Below, one piece after another: positions 21,267 to 27,705 of a stretch of 64,000 nucleotides of DNA (its first letter is position 1; the number at the start of each line of letters is the position of its first letter). The notes under the pieces were generated by a model that did not search any database, was not told where the DNA came from, and saw only the letters and a program-made list of their open reading frames with translations. A program made the position numbers and the translations under genes. The DNA is from Pseudactinotalea sp. HY158. GTDB taxonomy: Bacteria; Actinomycetota; Actinomycetes; Actinomycetales; Beutenbergiaceae. The stretch is from the NCBI RefSeq assembly GCF_009660225.1, contig NZ_CP045920.1, forward strand, positions 1,922,001 through 1,986,000. The letters run 5' to 3'.

Positions 21267-21989
21267 ATGTTGCTCGCTCCACTTCACGTTCTCCCCCGGC
21301 CCGCCCGCGAGGCGCACCCGAAGGTCCGCTCCTTCGTCGTCTCCTCCGCATGGTCGGCGACCGGTTCGACCCTCCTGCAGGGGCTGCTCGCCCGGGGCGG
21401 GCCCGCCTACGGCGTCGACCTGACCTCCCTGCGCACCCCCGGCCGGGTCGGCGATCAGGCCAGGCGGTCCTTCATCGACTTCCTCGACCGGATGTCGGTG
21501 GCCGCGGTGCTGCCGAGCACGCCGCAGGATCACGAGACGCTCGCGGAGCTCGCCCGCACCGAGCATCCCGAGCGATTCATCACGGCCTCCCCCGACACAC
21601 TCGCCCGCATGCGCGACCGGTCCCTGCTCGCCGAGGCCTTCGCCCATGCCGGCCAGGCGGCCCCCGACGGCAGCCATCCCGATGTGGCCCCCTACCTCGC
21701 CGTGACCTACCGGCCCACGGCACACGCGGGCGCAACCCACGTGTGGCTCTACCGTTGGGCCGACGGCGGCCATGAGCTCATCGTGGACGCCGATCTGCGT
21801 GACGAGCTGCGGGCCCCCCTCGTCGACCTCGTGGCCGCGCTCGGGGTCACGGGCGTCGCCACGTTCGGGCTGACGCTCACGAACGACGCGACCGCCCTCG
21901 TGCTGTCGGCCCACCCGGGCTTCACCCAGATGAGCGCGCACTGCCCGGAGGTCTCGGAATACCTCGTGAGCAGGTTCACCGAGCTCTGA
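21267..21989 (+). CDS. Unknown protein, faintly ATP-grasp-like
   Basis: 240 residues, ATG at 21267, no clear membrane or signal segment. I do not recognise the family. The central part (MRDRSLLAEAFAHAGQAAP followed by a short beta/alpha stretch and LVDLVAALGVTGVATFGLTLTNDATALVLSAHPGF) recalls the ATP-grasp order in carbamoyl-phosphate-synthase-like ligases, but the catalytic Glu/Asn residues of that fold are not evident, so an inactive or distant relative is the most I can suggest. It lies between the sigma-factor gene and holA and ends 16 bp from the convergent holA stop. Confidence 0.65.
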   Translation: MLLAPLHVLPRPAREAHPKVRSFVVSSAWSATGSTLLQGLLARGGPAYGVDLTSLRTPGRVGDQARRSFIDFLDRMSVAAVLPSTPQDHETLAELARTEHPERFITASPDTLARMRDRSLLAEAFAHAGQAAPDGSHPDVAPYLAVTYRPTAHAGATHVWLYRWADGGHELIVDADLRDELRAPLVDLVAALGVTGVATFGLTLTNDATALVLSAHPGFTQMSAHCPEVSEYLVSRFTEL

Positions 21990-22005
21990 TCCGCTCCAAC
22001 CCGCT

Positions 22006-23019
22006 CTAGCCCCGGCGGCCCCGGGCCGCGGCGATGTCGAGCACGGCCCGCTCGACGGCGTAGCCGCGATCCCTCGATTCGCCCTTGACGGCGGCGTCGG
22101 CGTCGGCGACGGCCGTGATCGCCCGGGCGAGACCCTCCGGGGTCCAGCCGTTGAGATCCCGGCGCGCCCGGTCGACCTGCCACGGCGCGAGCTTGAGGTC
22201 GCCGGCGGTGAGCCCGCGGGACCGCATCGCGCTCACCCCGGCGAGCGTGCGCAGCTTCATTCCGAGCACGGCCACGAGCGGCACCGGATCCATGCCGGTC
22301 GCCAGCGCGTGCCGCACGAGGGTGACGGCGGCCGCGCCGTCGCCGCCGATGGCCGAGTCGGCGACCCGGAAGCCGGTGGCCTCGACCCTGCCGCCGTAGT
22401 AGCGCAACACGACGTCGGCGGTGATGCGACCGGTCACGTCGTCGCAGAGCTGTCGGCACGCCGCCGCCAGTTCGCGCAGGTCGGAGCCCGTCGCCTCGAC
22501 CAGCCCCCGCACGGCGTCCTTGGCGATCGCGCGCCGCTCGGAGGCGAAATACTGCGACACGAAGGCGGCCTTGTCGGCGTCCTTCTTGAGGGGGTCGCAC
22601 GCCACGACGGGGAATCCGGCCTTGGCGATCCGGTCGAGCAGCTTCTTGCCGCGCGTGCCGCGCTCGTGGCGGAGCACGATCGAGACGTCCTCGAGCGCGG
22701 CCCCGAGGCCGTCGACGTAGGCGAGCAGGTCGGTGATGAACGCGTCGGTGGCCGCGTCGACTCCCCCGACCACGATGTGGCGGCGCTCGTCGAACAGCGA
22801 GGGGCTGAGCCAGGTGTCGAGCATGCGCGGTTCGTAGGCGCCGGCCTCGACCCGGACGACCTCCACTCCCGGATCCAGCTCCGTGGCCAGGCGCGTGAGG
22901 TGTTCGGTCACGCGGTCGACAAAGTAGCCCTCGCCCCCCTTGACCAGCACGATCGGGGCGAGCGGGATCGAGTCGAGATCCTGGGGTGAGAGCGCGGCGG
23001 ACCGGGCACGGGGTGGCAT
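22006..23019 (-). CDS. holA: DNA polymerase III subunit delta
   Basis: 337 residues. HolA family features: APIVLVKGGEGYFVDR at the N-terminus, a degenerate P-loop-free AAA fold, RIAKAGFPVVACDPLKKDADKAAFV and the C-terminal collar domain with WQVDRARRDLNGWTPEGLARAI. Delta opens the beta clamp for loading at replication. In actinobacteria it follows comEA-comEC, as here: the comEC stop is 4 bp upstream. The island that splits comEC leaves holA intact, but separates it from the operon's native promoter region. Confidence 0.93.
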   Translation of the reverse strand: MPPRARSAALSPQDLDSIPLAPIVLVKGGEGYFVDRVTEHLTRLATELDPGVEVVRVEAGAYEPRMLDTWLSPSLFDERRHIVVGGVDAATDAFITDLLAYVDGLGAALEDVSIVLRHERGTRGKKLLDRIAKAGFPVVACDPLKKDADKAAFVSQYFASERRAIAKDAVRGLVEATGSDLRELAAACRQLCDDVTGRITADVVLRYYGGRVEATGFRVADSAIGGDGAAAVTLVRHALATGMDPVPLVAVLGMKLRTLAGVSAMRSRGLTAGDLKLAPWQVDRARRDLNGWTPEGLARAITAVADADAAVKGESRDRGYAVERAVLDIAAARGRRG

Positions 23020-23023
23020 GCCT

Positions 23024-23749
23024 CTAGCCTGCCACGCGCAGCCGACGGTGGGCCCACGCGCCGGCCGCGGCGACGATCAGTTCGAGGCCCACGGCGCCCG
23101 CGGGGCCGCCGGGCCAGGGCAGGAGCGCGCCCGGGAGCGAGGCGAAGGCGGTGGCGATCGCAGCGACCCAGCCCGCACACCACGTGGCCGCCAAGCACGC
23201 GAGCGCGCCGAATGCCGGCCAGAGGACGCCGCCGAGCGTCGCGGCCAGTCCGAGCAGGGTCGCGGGCGGCATGGCGACGGCGGCGAGCAGGTTCGCGGGC
23301 ACCGCGTAGGTGGGCAGGGTCGGGGACAGGAGCACGAGGATCGGCGCGCACCAGCACTGGGCGGCGATCGGCAGGGCCACGAGCCGCGCCACCCCGGTGG
23401 GCACGAACCGGGCCAACCGCGCGGCGAGCGGTTCGGTCCACACCACGAGGCCCGCGGTGGCGCTGACCGACAGCGCGAAGCCGACCGAGGTCGCCTGTCA
23501 TGGATCGGCCGCCAGCAGCACGATGACGGCGCCGGCCAGGGCGGGTAGGGCGAGCCGGGGCCGGCGCAGCCCGAGCGCCGCGAGCATGACCACCCCCATG
23601 CCCGCGGACCGCACGACGGATGCGGTGGCCAGCACGAGCACGACCATGCCCGCGAGCACGACCAGCCCGCAGCCGGCCCGCACGAGCACCGGGGCGCGGG
23701 CGAGCAGGAGGAGGACGAGGCCGACCACCACGGCCACGTGCCCGCCGGA
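23024..23749 (-). pseudogene. comEC: comEC 3' fragment (interrupted by island and by an in-frame TGA)
   Basis: About 241 codons of the ComEC competence (membrane channel) domain starting at SGGHVAVVVGLVLLL, joined at 23744-23749 to island DNA. The frame is closed by TGA at 23498-23500, exactly where the conserved Trp of DPW is expected (ADP*QATSVGFALSVSATAGL); reading resumes in the same frame to a stop at 23024. A TGG-to-TGA change explains this. ComEC is the inner-membrane channel for transforming DNA. The C-terminal metallo-beta-lactamase domain found in many ComEC proteins is absent, and holA follows after 4 bp, so this may be a naturally short form. The matching 5' half is at 42312-42821. 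Confidence 0.93.
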
Positions 23750-24295
23750 GAGGGTTATTTCTCGGGGTGGGTGCTGGATCTTCCGCGTTTGCGCTGGTCA
23801 AAGCGGGTTTCTCTCGATGTCGGCGAGCTCCAGGAGGCTGCCTAGGACAGTCTATCGAGTCTCTATCGAACGCAGATCGGGATAGACCTATCGAGCACCT
23901 CTTGAATAGTTGCCTGCGGCCAACTGTCGTTTAGGAGGGGCGTATCTGACGCCTATCGACCAAGGAGGAATAAGTTGTCTGCGCGTCGATGACTGGTATA
24001 TCGACCCCAATGGCCGCCAAGTCAGGGAAGGGTCTAGACACGCGCGCCGGGACCGTTCGCGACAGCGTGCGTGCTACCAAGAAGCATGGTGCAGATTGTC
24101 GCGACGAAGCGCACGACGCTCTACAGGATGCTCGACGGATCATCGTTCGAGACAGCGTTGACCGAGTCCAGGCGAGAGACCGACGACAACTTAACCGTCC
24201 CCGATCTCCAGATCGAGGGCGACGCGTCTGATGCTTGGGGAGGTAAGTCGATTGCGAGATAGCGGAGCATGCCGTGACGGGCAGCGAGGCTCCTG
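23747..24295. other. Island left end, without a convincing gene
   Basis: About 550 bp. It holds five TATCGA motifs (listed separately) and overlapping short frames. The most protein-like is a 58-codon frame at about 24086-24262 on the plus strand (MVQIVATKRTTLYRMLDGSS...), but it has a poor ribosome site and no recognised family. It may hold the remnant of a lost recombination or regulatory gene. Confidence 0.4.
23853..24004 (+). repeat. Cluster of five TATCGA motifs
   Basis: Copies at 23853-23858, 23864-23869, 23889-23894, 23954-23959 and 23999-24004, most preceded by C or CC (ctctatcga, cctatcga), with an inverted partner gatagac just before the third. Such iterated sites near an island end resemble recombinase arm sites or repressor operators; no function is shown. 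Confidence 0.6.
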
Positions 24296-25711
24296 CTACA
24301 GATTGCTGGCGGACGCCTTCGGCCTGGCATCGATCCACTCCGCTCGTAGATCGAAACCGGTCTCCCTCGCCGCCGAGGCCGTGCGTTTCGGAAGGTCTTT
24401 GGTGCGACTGACAGATACTGGCCTGTCGTCATATCGGACGGCGAGGAACCAGCCGAAGCCGCACTGGTCTGAGGTCAGGTACGAGGTCAGCTGCTTCTCG
24501 AGCCCATCCCAGTAGTCGTTGTTCGTCATCTTCTTGATCTCGAGCAGCACTCGCTCGAAGGCCGACCTAGTAAACGCGAAGTCGACGGGCCCCTTGCCGA
24601 GGTACACCTCGCGGTCGACGCGCACGCCGTTGGCCAGGCAGTAGTACTGCACGATGCCCTTGAAGAGGAGCTGGACCGACACCTCATGCTTGGGCTTGTT
24701 GGTGTCGTCGTTGTAGAGCAGGGACCAGCCACGCTCGTGCTCAATGTAGCGCTTGAACGTTGCGACCACTCTGCCCATGAAGTCGTGGACCGATTCGCCG
24801 TCTTGGGCGCTGATCGGGTGGGAGGAGACGAATCTCGCCGCGAGCCTGTTCCAGTTGTGGAAGCCCTTCGGGTCTCGGTCGACGTCATACGGCCGTGCCG
24901 CTTGCCCCTCCCGGTCCTTTGTCCACTCTCGGATGAGTTCCGCCCGTGTGCGTGCGAGCCTGACGATCTCCTTGGAGTTGACGTTCTCCATCACCGTGAG
25001 GTTCAGGTCGTCGCGGAGCGTGGTCTCGCTGTAGTCGAACCAATCGTCGGGGTTCAGCGTCGGCAGCTCTCGCAGAAACCGCTTCGGGACCAGGAGCACT
25101 GCCTTGCCCGTGAACGGGTTTCGGGGTAGGTCGAAGGTTCCTGTGACCCAGCGCTTTCTCATCGGCTCGTAGACCGAGTTGGCTACCTCCAGCGGCTGGA
25201 GCTCCAGTCCGAGTTCGCCCGCGATCTTCTGCGTGTACTCGATGAACCGATGCTTCAGGATCGACAAGGTCATGTCAGAGATCCGATCCCTGTTAATCCG
25301 CTCCACGAGTACGCCCAGCTCCTCGAAGTGCGCCATCCCCTTGTCCAGACCGCGCTTCACCGCCTCTCGTATCGCCTCCGTGATCTGCTTCGCCAGGCCG
25401 GTACCGGCACCAGCCCCGCTCGTGCCGGTTGCGACGTAGCCCAGGCAGAACTCCTCCGGTTCGTGGAATTCCATCAACCCGACGACTCGCTTGTACTGCA
25501 GGCTGCTCCGGTTGTCCTCGTGCCCTGACAGCAACTTGAAGGCCCGGTCGAAGTAGCCGATCAGTTCCTGATGGGCGGTCGACCAGGGCCCGTCGGACTC
25601 CTTGAAGATCAGGAACGGATCGACGAACAGCCGTGTGTCCGTGTCGAGGATCGGGTCGAACCAGTCGTCTTCATCGTCGACGGCGATCTCGAAGTACTCG
25701 CTGAACTGCAC
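24296..25711 (-). CDS. PD-(D/E)XK nuclease-like defence-associated protein
   Basis: About 471 residues. The start is taken at the GTG at 25711 because GGAGG lies 8 bases upstream; the frame is open to a GTG nine codons earlier (25738). The N-terminus (WFDPILDTDTRLFVDPFLIF) and RDRISDMTLSILKHRFIEYTQ recur in hypothetical proteins of defence islands. Near residues 343-393 is a restriction-endonuclease-like core: Glu343 on a helix, then GPVDFAF with Asp377 and LLEIKK with Glu391 and Lys393. A metal-dependent DNA cleavage role is inferred. Its nearest neighbour is a divergent pair with an ImmA/IrrE protease. The family name is not known to me. Confidence 0.72.
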   Translation of the reverse strand: MQFSEYFEIAVDDEDDWFDPILDTDTRLFVDPFLIFKESDGPWSTAHQELIGYFDRAFKLLSGHEDNRSSLQYKRVVGLMEFHEPEEFCLGYVATGTSGAGAGTGLAKQITEAIREAVKRGLDKGMAHFEELGVLVERINRDRISDMTLSILKHRFIEYTQKIAGELGLELQPLEVANSVYEPMRKRWVTGTFDLPRNPFTGKAVLLVPKRFLRELPTLNPDDWFDYSETTLRDDLNLTVMENVNSKEIVRLARTRAELIREWTKDREGQAARPYDVDRDPKGFHNWNRLAARFVSSHPISAQDGESVHDFMGRVVATFKRYIEHERGWSLLYNDDTNKPKHEVSVQLLFKGIVQYYCLANGVRVDREVYLGKGPVDFAFTRSAFERVLLEIKKMTNNDYWDGLEKQLTSYLTSDQCGFGWFLAVRYDDRPVSVSRTKDLPKRTASAARETGFDLRAEWIDARPKASASNL

Positions 25712-25850
25712 CAGCCGTTCCTCCCGGGCGGACGGCACCGATCTGGTCGACCGATGCGCTCACGGTTGCATCCTACTTCATTTTGCCTCAAATGTGCGCA
25801 TGCCCCCTTCGCTCCACGCAGCTGGAACGCGAATGTGCTTTACTAGTTGC

Positions 25851-26591
25851 ATGGACCAAGCCCAGGTAGCAGCTCGAGAGACGCTGAACGAAGTCGCCGA
25901 CACGTGTACAGACAGCGGGCTCGTCGATGCCTGGCAGGCACTCGTGCAGGACGTCTACGCGAGCAACCTCGACAGGTTCGAGCCGAACGAACTCGGTGAC
26001 ACAGTGATGTCGTTCGGCATCCAGTGCTACGAGAACCTGAAGTCGCGGGCCCTCCGCAGGTTCCGGCATGACGATCTCGAGATCGCCGACGCGCACTGGG
26101 ACATCGACGGTCTCCGTGTGGGCACTCCCGGGAACGTGCTCACCTTCAACTTCGCAGGCGCGCGTTTCGTCACGATGAAGGTGCCGTTCTCGGAGGGCCG
26201 GTCTCCGAACTGGGACCGCAGCGGCGACTGGGATCAAGGCAGCCAGGTCAGGTCAGAGATCGCCACCGAGAACTCCAATGTGCTGCAGTACAAGACCCCT
26301 GCTCCCGGAGCGTCGCCGCTCTTCCCGCACCTGGGCTCGCCCGGAGATGTCCGCAGCTTCATGCTCCTCTGGGCCGGTGAGTCGAGCGCGGCCCTGACTG
26401 CTGGGTGGTTGGGCATTCCAATTCTCGGTGAGACACCGTTCATCGCCCACAAGCGGCTTTGGTACGACCTCGAACCAGACACGCTAGTCACGCAGAAGTC
26501 GACACCCGATCGTGGTCCGAGCTTCGACGAACGACCTGCAGCCCGACCCGCGGTCGCTCTCAAGGAGCAGCGCCGGGAAGGCCAGGCGTGA
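25851..26591 (+). CDS. Unknown protein paired with an XRE-ImmA/IrrE gene
   Basis: 246 residues from ATG 25851 (MDQAQVAARETLNEVADTCT). The frame is open further upstream, but the sequence there is antisense to the nuclease-like gene. No ribosome site is clear, so it may be leaderless. A helical N-terminal half (about 1-75) precedes a beta-rich part with GVLTFNFAGARF-like and LWAGESSAALTAGWLGIP stretches; no membrane segment or known motif is recognised. The stop overlaps the GTG start of the next gene by 4 bp (GTGA), implying coupled, balanced synthesis as in toxin-antitoxin or sensor-protease pairs. Role unknown; it could be the substrate or effector of the protease. Confidence 0.6.
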   Translation: MDQAQVAARETLNEVADTCTDSGLVDAWQALVQDVYASNLDRFEPNELGDTVMSFGIQCYENLKSRALRRFRHDDLEIADAHWDIDGLRVGTPGNVLTFNFAGARFVTMKVPFSEGRSPNWDRSGDWDQGSQVRSEIATENSNVLQYKTPAPGASPLFPHLGSPGDVRSFMLLWAGESSAALTAGWLGIPILGETPFIAHKRLWYDLEPDTLVTQKSTPDRGPSFDERPAARPAVALKEQRREGQA

Positions 26592-27688
26592 AGCGCACAT
26601 CGCAATTCCCCGCCGCTGGCACCGATTTCGACGGAACCCGCCTGACCGTCGCGAGGAGGCTGCGCCGCAAGACCAAGGCCACCCTCGCACGCGAGGTCGG
26701 AGTGACACCGACAGCCATCGGTCAATTCGAGAAGAACCTCTCGAACCCCACCCAGAGCGTCCTCGCTCAGCTCTGCCTTCAGCTCGGCCTCCCTCGAGAC
26801 TTCTTCGGCGCTGGCCGACCTCTCGCGCTGCTGCCGGCGTCCGGTGCCCATTTCCGATCGCTACGTTCGACGTCCGCCGCAGCACGAGAACAGGCCCTCG
26901 CCTACGGGGAGCTGTGCCTCGAGCTGGTGGACCTGATCGGGGCGTACGTCGACCTGCCTCCGGTGTCACTGCCCGAATTCGAGCTCCCGGAAGCACTATC
27001 CGACGACGACATCTTCGAAGCTGCTCGTCTCACGCGCGAGGCTTGGAGCATCGAGTCCGGGCCCGTAGCCTCCGTGGTCCAGGCCCTTGAAGCTCACGGT
27101 GTCATCGCCTTGCGCTTGCCTGCGCGGACCGATGCTGCCGTCGACGCGTTCTCCACCTACTCCGGTAGCCGACCGCTCGTCTTCCTCTCATCGGTCAAGG
27201 ACGACAAGGCCCGCAGCCGGTTCGACGCCGCTCACGAGCTCGGACACCTGGTCCTTCACCCCGACACCGAGCCAGGCTCGAAGCTGGTCGAGCAGGAGGC
27301 CAACCGATTCGCGGCAGAATTCCTCATGCCTCGCGACGAGATTATCGAGGACCTGCCACGCCGCATCGACTGGCCGAAATTTCACGATCTCAAGCGCCAC
27401 TGGGGTGTCAGTCTGCGAGCCCTGGTGTTCCGCGCCCACACTCTGGGCCGCCTCTCCGACGCCTCCTATCGGCGTGGCAATCAGCAGCTCTCCATCTGGG
27501 GCCTCCCCGAACCGGGTCCGCTCGGGCCCGCCGAGTCCCCGCAGGTGCTTGGTATTGCAAGGCAATTGATCACCGACAGCGGCTACGAGTTCGACGACGT
27601 CATGGCCGCCGGACGCGTCGCCCCGGAGGTCGCAGAAGCAGTGATGGACGCAGCTTCGACCGACCGACCGAAGTTGCGTTTCACCTAA
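26588..27688 (+). CDS. XRE-family HTH / ImmA-IrrE metallopeptidase
   Basis: 366 residues, GTG start at 26588 within the upstream stop. Residues 15-72 form a helix-turn-helix (TLAREVGVTPTAIGQFEKNLSNPT). Residues 165-250 are a zinc metallopeptidase of the ImmA/IrrE type, with HELGH at 216-220 and a downstream Glu-rich helix (EQEANRFAAEFLMP) giving the third ligand. Such COG2856-type proteins cleave a repressor or partner on a signal, as in ICEBs1 control or DNA-damage responses, and are frequent in defence islands. The C-terminal 70 residues are helical and uncharacterised. The preceding gene is the probable partner. Confidence 0.88.
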   Translation: MKRTSQFPAAGTDFDGTRLTVARRLRRKTKATLAREVGVTPTAIGQFEKNLSNPTQSVLAQLCLQLGLPRDFFGAGRPLALLPASGAHFRSLRSTSAAAREQALAYGELCLELVDLIGAYVDLPPVSLPEFELPEALSDDDIFEAARLTREAWSIESGPVASVVQALEAHGVIALRLPARTDAAVDAFSTYSGSRPLVFLSSVKDDKARSRFDAAHELGHLVLHPDTEPGSKLVEQEANRFAAEFLMPRDEIIEDLPRRIDWPKFHDLKRHWGVSLRALVFRAHTLGRLSDASYRRGNQQLSIWGLPEPGPLGPAESPQVLGIARQLITDSGYEFDDVMAAGRVAPEVAEAVMDAASTDRPKLRFT

Positions 27689-27705
27689 GAAGCGATTCCA
27701 TCTCG

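Noticed and set aside
24071-24262. Small gene at the island left end
   Set aside because: The short frame overlaps others of equal quality and has a poor ribosome site and no known family; noted only as possible.
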